A stretch of 62,457 nt of DNA from Nemertoderma westbladi (taxonomy: Eukaryota; Xenacoelomorpha; Nemertodermatida; Nemertodermatidae): NCBI GenBank assembly GCA_032718475.1, contig JAUCBJ010007965.1, positions 1-62,457 on the forward strand. The letters run 5' to 3'. This document shows positions 9,042-20,353 of the stretch, piece by piece. The notes under the pieces were generated by a model. The model saw nothing but the letters and a program-made list of their open reading frames with translations, did no database searches and was not told where the DNA came from. The translations under genes were made by a program, and so were the position numbers. Each line of letters begins with the position of its first letter. Positions within the stretch are counted from its first letter, which is position 1.

Positions 9042-10058
9042 CCTTCTCCTCAACTCTTCATCTCCTAAAAAACGCTGATAGTCTGACAGATAGATGTCAA
9101 TGGCATCCCTCTTATGCAGTTTCTCTGCCGTCGCTTCACTTTCCACTTGGGAAAAAGTAGCGTCTGTTGATTCTCCATGGGTTGAGCGCTCCTCCAGCTG
9201 AGCTTTCCACTGAGCTGTTCCTTGAACCTGGAGACTCACCCGCTGAAACCAAGTCTTTACGGCAACTTGCAACGACGTGTCTTGTCTTCTTTTAGAAGCC
9301 TCTTCAAAGGCCGATAAGATTAGCCTAATTCGCAGAATTCTTTCTCTAACTTGATAAAGCAGTTGTCCCTGCTCTTGAGGTCCTTGAGGTTGTTGAAACA
9401 GTTGTTCTTTTACTCGCTCCATAGAGCTGAAGAATCCCTGTGCGTATCCGGCTGCGGACCTCTTCCACACAGCTGGATCGATGGTTTCCTTGGCTACTCC
9501 CATCCGGTGTATGTCTTCCCAGGCAGCTTCTGATAAATCAAACGGGAGTCCGGGTCCGGGGAAGTTCCATTGCGACTCGACCATAGACTTCAGTTCTTCC
9601 CTTGTGTATCCCTCATAACTATCTTTAGTTGATTGCTTACTTCTCGCCCAATCGATCTGGTGTTCTTCCACCGCAATCAATAACCTAGTGAGTACGGCTG
9701 CAGGAAGGATGAGAAGGGGATCCGAATAAACCGCATCCGTCATCCTTGCTCCGCGCTCGGGTGTCAGCTCTACAGTATCCTCACTACTGGAGCTGTCGGG
9801 CCGCTGAGAAATAAGTTCTTGGCTCGCGGGTTGTTGCTGTTCCGCTGCTTCTTGGTCCCGCTTGACCTGAGCTCGAGTGCCTATGATAGACCTACGATGT
9901 TGGACCAGCCTCGGTTCTGTTATTACTACTGGAGGGATGACCTTCCTCACAGTGGGAGGTGAACTGAACTTAGGTGTAGACGGTTCTACACCCTTATCTG
10001 AGTCGCAGATAGTTACATCTAATAAACTGTCTGACATGTTCTGCTTAGTATCAGACAT
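8952..10058 (-). pseudogene. gag N-terminal extension, truncated (copy B')
   Basis: Starts at the ATG at 10058 with MSDTKQNMSDSLLD. An upstream GTG at 10070 is less likely because the other two copies share the MSD start. The sequence is open for about 369 residues until the join with element A. The first 110 residues are Ser/Pro/Thr-rich with a conserved SPPTVRK motif and RRSIIGTRAQVK. Next is a conserved mostly helical region (LPAAVLTRLLIAVEEHQIDW, ESQWNFPGPGLPFDLSEAAW, RILRIRLILSAFEEASKRR, DIYLSDYQRFLGDEELRR). It is close to copy B at the protein level. I know of no named domain for it. It lacks the coiled coil, gag and pol that follow in copy B. Confidence 0.75.
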
Positions 10059-10191
10059 GTTTGTTTGCACAGTTGAATGCCTACTGCTATATTACAGTCC
10101 AAGCAAGTCTAGTAATTCAGTATTAACTGCTAGCCTAGTAATTAATTACCGATACTGCTACTCAGTGTAGCGTGATATATATAATATTAGA

Positions 10192-10433
10192 ATACCGGTA
10201 TGCTTATGGTATATATAAGTATTATTACAGACTAGGTTTTTCACAGAAACCGGTATATAATTTTAGCACAAATATATAAATATATAATAGGCCTATCGTG
10301 GATACCGGTATGCAGTTTACACTTATAGTATATATAAGTATAATTATTAACTAGAATTAATTACAGAATACCGGTATGATTTCAGCTTATATTTATAAAA
10401 TAAAAATAATAAGCCTATTGTAAATACCGGTAT
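10192..10433. promoter_or_regulatory. four ATACCGGTAT palindromes
   Basis: Perfect 10-bp palindromes at 10192-10201, 10302-10311, 10368-10377 and 10424-10433, plus an imperfect one near 10249. Similar sites recur in the same part of the other leaders (57260-57395 and 61955-62080). They could be binding sites for a dimeric protein. Confidence 0.6.
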
Positions 10434-11400
10434 ATCAATTATTTTAGAATAATTGAATTTCTGAATTTTAAGGGCTACTTGGTTACTTTAACTTACTTTA
10501 TCGCCGTTATTTAAGCAGTAGTCCAACTGATATTGAGACCTAATTGTTATATGGCAGGCCTACTATTTATAAATCGTTTGAGTTGATTTATAATATATAT
10601 ATACCCGTTTAATGGGTTTTGTCAATGTTTGAAATAAATGTTATTATTTCTGGGGGAGTCACCACACATAAGCTGTGCGCTCTCAGTGGAGTGCTACTTG
10701 TTAGACACTAAAACAAATAATTCTAATTTACCTAAGTTACTTAATACTACGAATTACGTACAATCCGGGTTGAGATTACAATCTCTAACTAAACACAAAA
10801 TTTTAATTACAAATACACAAATACAAATTTTTTAGGGTAATTTTACAAGAAGTCTACTAACCAGCCTAACAAAGGGTTAGAATATCTGGTTATTACAACG
10901 GACAGGTTACTACGGTATTTGAAAATAATAAGTAGTAGTAAATATACTGCGTTGTCCAGATAGGAAAATACCACCGCCTGACGACCTATAACCGTATCGC
11001 TATAGGTACTACGTTATGTATCACGGAGTGTTCCTACCTAGAGATTAATTACCGCGGTCTACCAGAACCAACGTGCCTATTAACCACTTTACAACACAAA
11101 TACACTGCCTACACACTAATTGCTTTCGGAAAGCACTGTACACTAAACCCTAAATTAGGTACAAGTACTTGTACAACAAATAATCAGTAGTTAAAAATAC
11201 TTGAACAGCTAAAAGAACCACGGTATCTGCCGGAGTGACCAAAGCATAAAATCTCCATTCTTTACCTACGCCGAGCAGCCCTGATGTAGTACCGGGGTTA
11301 GTTTAACTATAACGGTATGTATAACAAACACAATTACTGTAGGAACAAACTTGGGGAATGAATGTTGCGAATAATCGCATAAATTCTGAATAATAAATAT

Positions 11401-11985
11401 TACGCTACGCGTACAAACTACTCAAACAAAATGCAGACCAAATACTGACAGACTACTATCAAGCCTAAACAAACTACGGTATATGCAGACTCCGAAATGA
11501 TTAGTTAGTATGCGTTCTAACCCAGTAGTACGACTTATTCTTTCACAGGGGGTTTACCTCACAGCACTCAAAGCCCCTACTTTCCTAACTTAGCACTTTA
11601 TCGGACAGATGCTCTACACACACCGAAATTTCCTCAAACCCAACAACAGCCAGACAACTATCCAGCCTACAAATTATCTAAATAAAATTATACGCTACCC
11701 GTACAGACTACACAAACAAAGTACAGACCAAACGATGGCAGACTACTATCAAGCCTAAATAAACCACAGGACATGCAGACTCCGAAATGGTTAAGTAGTA
11801 TGCGTTCTAACCCAGTAGTACGACTTATTCTTTAGATGGGGGTTTACCTTACAGCTATGGCTGCCCCTACTTCCTAACCGTTCTTTATCGGACATACACT
11901 CTACATGCACTGCAATCCGTTCAGACCTAATCAACAGTTAGCCAACAGTCAAGCCTACAAATTATCTGTACAATCTGAGCAGGCT
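11401..11985. repeat. 290-bp tandem duplication in the leader
   Basis: Unit 1 starts at 11401 and unit 2 at 11691, each opening with a TACGCTAC segment and later TATGCGTTCTAACCCAGTAG. Copy B has one unit (from about 58340). The plus copy has two (about 60460-61010). Confidence 0.75.
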
Positions 11986-12266
11986 TACACACCTTCTGCT
12001 CAATACTGGCTTACAAATAAATAAAACTGACAGAAATAGGCCTAAGTAAAATCCCAATAAAAACCAGGCGTCCCCGATTAATTATTAAGACCTACCGGTA
12101 TATAATAATCAAATCGAATAATACTGCTGTACTTGTACTGTAAGTACCGGTTCGGATGATCAGGCAGTCAGGCCTACTGGTTACAGCAGTACAGGTTACC
12201 GTTCGACTGGTACCGGTACTTTAGACTTGATTGCTTACGCCGCAATCCAGAAGCAATATCTGTTAT

Positions 12267-13435
12267 TGTTTGCGCTTTTAAGACCTTTGACAGTTTAACC
12301 TGCCAAATTAGGATGTCTTTTAGATGATATATATTCTTTAGCTTATGACGAGTATTTGAGACACTACATTAGCCGAAGCCAGTCTATGCGCAATCATTCA
12401 CCCGTTGGATATACCCGGGAGACTGGGTTCGGAAGCTTAATGATTGATGGTGTAAGCCTACTGTATTATTCGACTGATCGTAATATATAATCTCTGACAA
12501 ATATTATTCACTTTCGGGAAATATTAACAGTTCCTTTAGGGCGTGGCGCTCTAAATATGTAAACAGAGTTATGACTTAAACTAGACACAACGAAAAGGCT
12601 ATAGATTCACGTATATGGCGCATTCTTTAGGAGATGCTTTGTTATCAGTTACAATCATACACAATGCTGCACAATACTGCACACTAATCTGCCGACCTTC
12701 ACTAAATTTGGTCACGTATAAAGAGAGCAACATACAATTTATGTAGGGCATATGAAATAGCATTAGATTCACTTCAAACCACTTAACATAGGTCGCAATC
12801 GTTTATTTGTAACCGGTCTCTCTAACCTTTAGTATATCAAGAAGGTGGGGTATCTGACTATTGATCAGTATTCCGATATAATATTTCATCAACCAATATA
12901 ATGAATAACCGACAGTAAAAGCAGCAAAGTTAAGGTATGAATGATTATTAAGTGAGTTAACTGAGTTTTGGTATGATTTGGTTTGATAACAGATATACGT
13001 TCTATAATTAAGCCTACTAATGTAAAGCTAAAGAATGCTGATATACGGAAGTGCCAAAAGCCGGTGTTCTTAGGCTCTGGGCAAAAACATAACACTGAAC
13101 TACTGAGTTTCTGTATCCAATTCCAACAACACAGAGACAAAAAACGCTCTGATTGGTCAACCGAACAACGAGAGAACAAAGAAACAAAGAAATGTCGACG
13201 TGGCAATATCAGCTGTTAGCCGTCGTCATGGTAGCAACACTGTTTTCAAGAGTATCTAGCTTATCGCGTCACGAGATTGCGGATTATGTCCTCTAAAGTA
13301 CAAATACAGAAGAAATGACTTTTATGTCCTCTAAAACACCAGTACAGCAAGGACACGGCCTTTTTATGCCTGGCAAACCAACTACAGAGTACTTTAAGGG
13401 GATAATAACCGGCTAATTACGCAAAAGCTTTTACA
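12267..13435 (-). repeat. 5' LTR of element B'
   Basis: 1169 bp. In the element's sense it starts TGTAAAAGCTTTTGCG and ends GCGCAAACA, fitting TG...CA. A TATA-like TTTATACG lies near 12718. Downstream the AATAAA position of other copies reads AACAAA here. It is homologous along its length to the copies at 43144-44343 and 58831-60149, and partly to 16075-16557. Confidence 0.7.
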
Positions 13436-16074
13436 CTAGGCCTACATTATAACTATTTAAGTCTGGTATATCTGCAGTAAATTTTATTAGTTTTCTTAAA
13501 TTTGACCGTTTTATGTAACTACATTTTTAAATATAATTAAGTATTTTATTCTTTACTAAAGTTTGCTCTAGATGTGTCCGAAAATGTTATTTTATTTATG
13601 TACTAATTATTTATCATACTTACTTAAGCCATAGCATAGTCTCCCAGCTCTAATAGTGTGCATATCACTGTTTCAACCTGTAAGTTTACTTGTCTATTTT
13701 ACTTATCGCTGCTGTGACTGTGAAGTCTCTAACTATAGTAGGTCATGTCTCCGGATTCCGAATAATATAATATAATAATAATAATACTGTATAATACGTG
13801 TTTCCAGTTGTTTCCGCTTCTAAGCATATTATACTGTATGTACCAATCCCATGGGCTCGGTGTTGAATCTAATTTAACGTACAGACTTAGGCCTAAGTAT
13901 TTTGCATGAGATTTATCCAGTAAGCAACCGAGGGTGGACTCTCTATAGCCGAGGGGCACTTGTATAATAACTAATAATCACAAACCCCATCCTCTTATAA
14001 TATATAACTCTGTAGTAGTCAGTAGTTAGTAGTAGTAATAGTAGTAGTAGTAGTAGTAGTATAAGTAGTAAGTAATAGTAAAGGAGATCGGTTTAAACCA
14101 AAGTGATAAAGTAACATTATTATACTAGAACGCCATCAAGATGGCTTTAAACGAACCTGTCTTACACAGACTCCAAGAAACAGATGGGATTGGAAGATGC
14201 CTAACCAAGAATGACTTGCATCGACCAAAAACTGCCTCCCATTTAATGTAATACACACTACTCGCCTAGGCAAACAAATCATAATCACAATTACTACGAT
14301 GATGTGTGAAATGGTATCCATATCCGCAACCTGAGAAACGGCCCAAAAGAGCAGTTTATTCTGCGGAGGGGTCTTTTCTGTATTAGATAAATAAAATAAA
14401 GAACACTATAATTACAGTATTTATACCTGATACATTCTCAGTTAGCCTAATAAAAACATCGGAGCAACCAATATAATGTACATGTACAAGCATCCTATGA
14501 AAGTTTGTGAAATGTTCCCTTAAGTCTACCCAACAGCCGTTGGTACCCGGCTGGCAGCCACCCTGGTTCAGTTTTATGGTTTTGTTAGTTTAATCGACAG
14601 CTGTTGTAAACGTCCCAGATATACAAAACCTACTAAGCCTTTGCATTACAATTGAGCTTAGCCTAAGTTGATGACAGTATTATAACGATGACAATTAGGC
14701 CCTATAGATACATACGATATATAAATGATGTACTGCTTGACATTACACTAACTGGCTGAATAGAGATAGAACTATAATAATACGTTTGGCATTCTGTCAG
14801 ATTTCAGTAGTAAGTAACCTCATAATAATTGCTAAATATCAATCACCTGAAAAACATTTCAAGCAAGGGAGTTGTGGGTATTTAATTTCGCGTTCAATAA
14901 TGTTGAAAATATGCAAATATTTCGAATATCGCACTTCGAATCGTTCCCAACTTTTTTATTCAACAACTAGACAACAATTGATAAATACTTGCGTTTACAA
15001 TTTTACAATGCATGCAAGTGGTTTCAAGCCATTTGGTGAACATACATAGTGACATATATAGTGATATAGGTAAATATATCCATCGTGTTTTTGCCGGCCT
15101 CAGCTTTAGACAAAAACTACCCAGTCTAAAGACAGGTTCGTTATAACATAATCATATAGACAAAGTAGAATAATAAGATACAGATTCATAATTATTTTAT
15201 CAAACTCATGTACTACTTACTTCAATGTGCCAATTGTAATAATAATTAAACATATTATTCCGATTAATCTGCGTTTGGCCCTATAAGATATTATACTGAC
15301 ATATTTTATATTATTATATCCATCCGAGTAAACAAGAAGTGAAGTAAATGTTTATTATTATAGTTTTAGAAATTGAATGATATACCCAAGATAGTGAAAT
15401 AGATAATATACCAGAAATTGCCATTTGATCAGATATATCAAAGCGGCGTCTTTAGTATAATACCGTAATAGTATCAATTAACTCTGTTATACAATGTAAA
15501 TATACTAAATCTATTTATAAATATATTATGAGCCCTACATTGTATATTTATCCTACAGGTAGACAATGTAGTATGTTAAAACTTGATATAATTTGGTATA
15601 ATGTATAACATATTACAAATAAGACTGAGGCAGCTAAACTATATTGCAAAGAAATCAAATATCCTAAAGTAATATACTAGACCCACCCTCCACCCTATAA
15701 ATAGTGTTCACCACCTACCCCACCCACCGCCCTTATTACTTCATAATAATGAAAGATAGTACTGGCGCTCCGGTCACTCCGTTCCCTCCGCTGGGGGGGT
15801 TAAGTTGTAGGTTCTGACACTATGCAAAATCCGAGCACAGAGTTAGAAGCGCATTGGATAGGCGAACATTTCTTGCAGTGAAAGTATTTCCATACTTATT
15901 ATAGTTTTCGAGATAGTCAGACATGAGTAGCAAAAATTTGAATTTTTTTGGTAAAGTCTGATTACACCGGTACCTGTCATCCGAAATATGGATTGTGATA
16001 TATCGTTAGATGCGGGTCCACTAACTGTACATTCACATATTTTCAAGGAAAAAATTCGATCAAGGGTTTTCGAA
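13436..16074. other. AT-rich DNA, no gene recognised
   Basis: Short open frames only, none with a recognisable product. A TAG-rich microsatellite lies at about 14026-14083. The rest looks like unique or old decayed repeat sequence. Confidence 0.6.
14026..14083. repeat. imperfect (TAG)n microsatellite
   Basis: A run of TAG triplets with single-base breaks. The LINE copies in this window end in a (TAG)n tail, so this could be an orphan tail. No LINE sequence remains beside it. Confidence 0.6.
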
Positions 16075-16557
16075 ATATATGCTATTTCATAACCCCAACG
16101 TATGTGAGTCGCTATCCTCCTTATATATGATAAAAATCAGTGACAGTCGGCAAATCAGTGTGTGTTAGTAGTGTGAATATTAGTACAGAAATTGAGTGTG
16201 AAGTTTAATAAAGCATTCCTAAATAATGCGCCATTTGCGATACCCTATTGCCACTAGTTGTGATTAGTATAAGTCATAACTCTGTTTTTATACTTAAAGC
16301 GCCACGTCCTAAAGGAACTGTTAATATTTCCCCGAAAGTAAATATAGTTGTCGGAGATTATATAGTAGCGATCAATCGAATAATACAAAGTAGCCTACTC
16401 CTCTCTCTACAATAGAATCCAGTCTCCCACACCCATGGGTCATACGCCGCGCTAGACTGGCTTCAGCTGATGTCAATTAGTCCGGACGATTGTCAATTCC
16501 TAAGACACTTAAATTAGCGGCGCGGGTTAAACTGCTAAAGGTCTAAAAGCGCGAACA
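16075..16557 (+). repeat. partial LTR of the B family
   Basis: Matches the downstream part of the family LTR in the plus direction. TATA-like TTATATATGA is at 16121-16130 and AATAAA at 16207-16212. The terminal block runs GGTTAAACTGCTAAAGGTCT to GCGCGAACA, ending at 16557. Similarity to other copies is lost left of about 16075, so the upstream part is deleted or too diverged. Confidence 0.7.
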
Positions 16558-17329
16558 GCCAGCTAATTGTAGAGTGCATGGTGGAGGCACAAATATTTTT
16601 GTTAAGCCATCATAGCATCTCAATAGAGTATGCTTTTTCTATTCCTCGCAAATGCGGATTAAAAAGTCGGACAAAAAATTTTACTTTATTTTTGTAAAAG
16701 AAGTAGTATTAATTATACTTTATTGGAGTAGTATTAATTTTACTTTATTTTTGTAAAAGAAGTAGTATTAATTATACTTTATTGGAGTAGTATTAATTTT
16801 ACTTTATTTTTGTAAAAGAAGTAGTATTAATTCAATAATTATAGACCTCTGCATCATCATTAGCATTAAATTCCAGGTTGTATCTAATATATATTGTTAC
16901 ATTATGTCAACTTCGCGGCGTTTATAGTGGTATGCTGTCGCGTAACGGTTGGTTACAATCTTCGCCCGCATCCAACGTTCGCCCGATTGGGGGAAAGGAG
17001 CAGGTTACTTCCTACTTCCCAGGTCTGCTTATCCATCCCATTTAGTCTCCATCCCAAAAACTTGTATTTGAGGTATTCAATGTGTGTTTCTGATTGTCAA
17101 ATAAATAATAATATTATAATGATACATAATATATTTATACACATATTGATATATCATAATAATCATACATTTAAGAGAGGTAACATCCATCTGCTTAGGA
17201 TGACGCAAATACAAAATTATTTCAATTTTAGATAAGGTTCCGTTATCAAGGAAGTGGTTCCGGGGTGTCACAGCATATTTTGCCCCCTAAATATTATGCC
17301 CCCCCCCCCCCCGGATAAATACTACTACT
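16558..17329. other. non-coding, with a 3-copy tandem repeat
   Basis: A unit of about 62 bp with TTTTACTTTATTTTTGTAAA is repeated nearly perfectly 2.5 times at about 16678-16832. A poly-C run lies at about 17298-17311. The 113-codon frame at 16894 has no recognisable domain and is not called. Confidence 0.6.
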
Positions 17330-18258
17330 CTACTACTAGGATCGGCATGCTGCATTGCAGCTGCATTTTTAGGAATGCTGTGCCGGCTTGTCAACAAAAT
17401 TGCACCGCCACAACTCCCTATCACCCATGACATTTGCTAGATCATCCGCATCTTTAAGGCCTGTGTCCTTTAAGATGCGTCTCAAGAAAGTCATGGGCTG
17501 TCCACCATGCTTATTCACTCCATGAGGCTGCCAAAGTACAAGATTATGCACTGGCTGGTCCTCACGGCGAAGGCAATGTCCTGCAAAGCGGAGGCGATTT
17601 TGTTCTAGTGTCAAGCTTGGGGGAACCAATGAGACACCTCCAATGTTATATAGTGTCTGGTTGGAGATGTGTGCATTGTACTTGACACAATGAACCCGGC
17701 GTAGCATTCTTGTGAAAGTGCCATCCAGAGATTTGGTGTCCTCAGCAGTTAGAGCCCAGCATGGACTCCCATAGAGGAGTACTGGAACTACTGCTGCTCT
17801 AAATAATCGGACCTTAAGTTTCCGATTAATTCTCGGTGACTTCCAAATCCTGGAAAGCCTATTCAAGGCTGCCCATGCCTTTCCCTTACGTATTCGAAGG
17901 TCCTCACCTGACTTCCGGATCCATGATCCCAGGTAACAGAAGTCGTCCACATGCTCAAGCATACCATCCTTTGAGCTTATGCTCATCCGATCAGAGACTT
18001 GCTGAGGACTTTCAAAGTTAACTGTCATAATTTTGGTCTTTCTGGAGTTAATAAAAAGACCAACACTAGAAGCAGCATGTTCTAATGAGCTGAGGAGCCG
18101 TTGGGCTCCCTCTAATGATTCTGAGAGTACTCCTAAGTCATCAGCAAAGTCTAGATCAGTTAGGTACTTGGCAGGATTTCCTCGACTTCTGGAGCCAGTA
18201 GGTGGAGTTATCATCACCCCATCATCATTATGATGATCTAAGGACATGCGTAGAAATA
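17330..18258 (-). mobile_element. RTE-like LINE, 5'-truncated copy 1
   Basis: Encodes the C-terminal half of a non-LTR reverse transcriptase in one open frame (18247-17369, 292 residues): the FADD catalytic motif (LTDLDFADDLGVLSES), the thumb region (LGSWIRKSGEDLRIRKGKAW), LLYGSPCWALTAEDTKSLDG, and the C-terminal LRFAGHCLRREDQPVHNLVL block usual in RTE-type LINEs. The 3' end is a (TAG)n-like tail at 17320-17340. The sequence is cut at 18258, before the catalytic core motifs further upstream, the usual result of incomplete reverse transcription. It is almost identical to the copy at 32025-34140, so both inserted fairly recently. The exact clade is not certain. Confidence 0.85.
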
Positions 18259-18337
18259 CGCTAGCGTATTATGACCCCAAGGACGAAATACGCTAGCATG
18301 TATTGTCCTACGGGGTTAGTATCTGCTAGCAGATACT
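18255..18337. other. three palindromes centred on GCTAGC
   Basis: A perfect 16-bp palindrome at 18255-18270, an imperfect inverted repeat of about 41 bp at 18275-18315 with CCCC/GGGG and GGAC/GTCC arms, and a perfect 20-bp palindrome at 18318-18337. They begin at the truncation point of the LINE. Confidence 0.8.
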
Positions 18338-18812
18338 GTCCGGTGTTCGCAGTTTCGGCCTCCCATTTTTCCCTTTATTTTTACTCGTTTTAATGTCAGT
18401 CGTCTGCATTGGACTAGGTCGCTTCCGGTAACTAACTAACAGCCTTCTGCTACATAACATAAATTAACAACATACTTTACGTAAGTTTACTTATGTCAGT
18501 CTGTAAAAGTATGGAATATTGACAGTCTTCACGTCTTGAGTGTTATTGTTTTGTTAGAAAAGCCTGCATCTGTAAACTGTTCCTTTCCCTCAATTTGTAA
18601 CAAATATCTTTTAGTGTTTTGGTTAGAAAAGTCCGCCTTTACTTTTTTATACCCTGATAGATACCAGTATATCAGCCTAACATATAATTCCCCTCGACAC
18701 TGATAGTATATCCGTATATAGTAGTTTAACGTACTGAATCAGCCAGCATTATATGCCGATGATAGGTTGTCCTTACATACAGTAGTTATTATATTCTCAT
18801 AGCTAATTCATG
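18338..18812. other. no gene or repeat recognised
   Basis: AT-rich sequence between the palindrome cluster and the inverted-repeat element. I see nothing that can be supported in it. Confidence 0.5.
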
Positions 18813-19482
18813 GAACGCAAGCGAACACAGTAGAACACACCCGTAGGCCGTACACACTCCAAAAACTGCCGAACACAATCGAACACAGTCGAAAATAGAA
18901 TGAGCACAAAAAAATAACACCGGGTACCAACTTTTAGATACAATTAGCCACGCATTGCTTTTCTATAAGAAAATTCCCGAAATTATTGATTAAAATTGTC
19001 GCGAAATTAAATATTCATTTCTTATCAGATCAGGCCTAGCCTAAACCTAAGCCTAAGCCGACAACTAATAATTTAACATACTGTAGTAGTAGGCCGAAGT
19101 TAAGTGTGGTTAGCACCGGGACAGAGATCGCTACCGGTACCTGCCAGGGTTAGGGTAGGTACCTAACCGGGATCCAGCTCGGATACCACCGTGGTTAGCA
19201 CCGGGACAGAGATCGCTACCGGTACCTGCCAGGGTTAGGGTAGGTACCTAACCGGGACCCAGCTCTTTATATTCCAGTGCAGCAGTAGGCAGGTAGGTAC
19301 CGGTACCTAGGAGGTACCGACGTGTTGTACCGTACCTCATGTGCAGTACGTACAGTAACAGGCTTAACTTCCTAATTCATATCCCCAGCAATCAGTTATT
19401 TTTTGTGCTCTTTCTATTTTCGACTGTGTTCGATTGTGTTTGGTAGTTTTTGGAGTGTGTTTGTCTGTGTTCGCTGGTGTTC
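18813..19482. mobile_element. small non-autonomous DNA transposon with ~90-105-bp inverted repeats
   Basis: The left arm 18813-18917 and right arm 19394-19482 are inverted copies sharing blocks such as AGCGAACACAG, ACACTCCAAAAACT and ACACAATCGAACACAGTCGA. The interior has an 81-bp segment duplicated in tandem (about 19108-19265, rich in GGTACC). No coding frame. No target-site duplication is clear. Confidence 0.65.
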
Positions 19483-20353
19483 TGTAAAAAGAACTATCCA
19501 CGGACTTTAACTAATTTTACTAGAGTACACTTTGAATTTCCCTCCACCAAAAACCAATATAACCAAAAGCCTAAGGAATCATCCTGTAAGAAGTGTAGAC
19601 CTACTCTTGTCAAATAATTTCGGTTCTTAGTTAAATTCCGTTAACGGTACCATTTGCTAATCAAAACCCGTAAAACCCGCTTTGAAATATTACAATAATT
19701 TTGTTTTTGCTTCATCCTTATCCCGTTTATATCATTTGAATGATAATACATTTTCCGTATGTATTACCTAATATCAATCAATAATAAATATAACAACTTC
19801 TTAGACCTACAGTAAAAAACCAAATTGATCTTCCCAAATTATAAATATCAACTGATAATTATTTTTTTTTATTACTCCAACATTTAAACTAATTTCAATC
19901 CAATACCAAATATAGGAAAACAATAACAGAATTACATTCAACTAGCCCTACTGCAATTCTAAGGTTTGGTTATTATATAGCATATAATTTTTACTATAAC
20001 ATATATTTATTTGGAAGCATGTGAAAAAGCTCAACAACAGGTAAATTCGATTCCATAAAAAGGGGAAATATGACAAGTTACAAATAAAATGGTAGCTGTT
20101 TGAACTCGGTGGAGGAATTTCAATGAGTCAGTCAGTCTGCTCCCCAGTCAATAACAAATTATCCATCCAATGTCCTCATCAATAGCATGGGCAATGAACA
20201 AACATGCCAAGTATTTTTCGATGTTTGGTTTTCACACTTTTGTGTCATCGTTTTTTGCCTGTTGTTGGGTTGTATTTGCTTGTGGTTATTCTAAATAATT
20301 ATAAAATAATGTACGGAATTTAAGGTTAAATTGGTTATATAATTAATTATTGT
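19483..20353. other. AT-rich; 3' side of beta-tubulin
   Basis: Presumed 3' UTR and downstream DNA of the minus-strand tubulin gene. Nothing else recognised. Confidence 0.5.
20006..20011 (-). terminator. candidate poly(A) signal AATAAA for beta-tubulin
   Basis: AATAAA on the minus strand about 340 bases past the tubulin stop. It is the first canonical hexamer I noticed on that strand. Placement alone supports it. Confidence 0.35.

Larger units (their letters stand above)
10059..12266 (-). promoter_or_regulatory. long non-coding leader between LTR and gag (copy B')
   Basis: 2.2 kb without a coding frame, conserved in copy B (57124-58830) and the plus copy (60150-62186). It holds repeated ATACCGGTAT palindromes near gag and a duplicated segment of about 290 bp. 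The length and conservation suggest a structured or regulatory leader, or a packaging region; that is an inference. I saw no convincing tRNA primer-binding site next to the LTR end. Confidence 0.65.
8952..13435 (-). mobile_element. BEL/Pao element B', 5' half only (LTR, leader, gag start)
   Basis: Reading leftwards: a 1169-bp LTR (13435-12267), a 2.2-kb leader (12266-10059), then about 370 codons of the gag N-terminal extension, cut at 8952. All three parts have counterparts in the same order in the copies at 43144-62457. The rest of gag-pol and the 3' LTR are missing. Confidence 0.8.

Noticed and set aside
12889-13219. Overlapping frames of about 80-105 codons on both strands inside the LTR
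   Set aside because: Not preserved in the homologous LTRs at 43144-44343 and 58831-60149.
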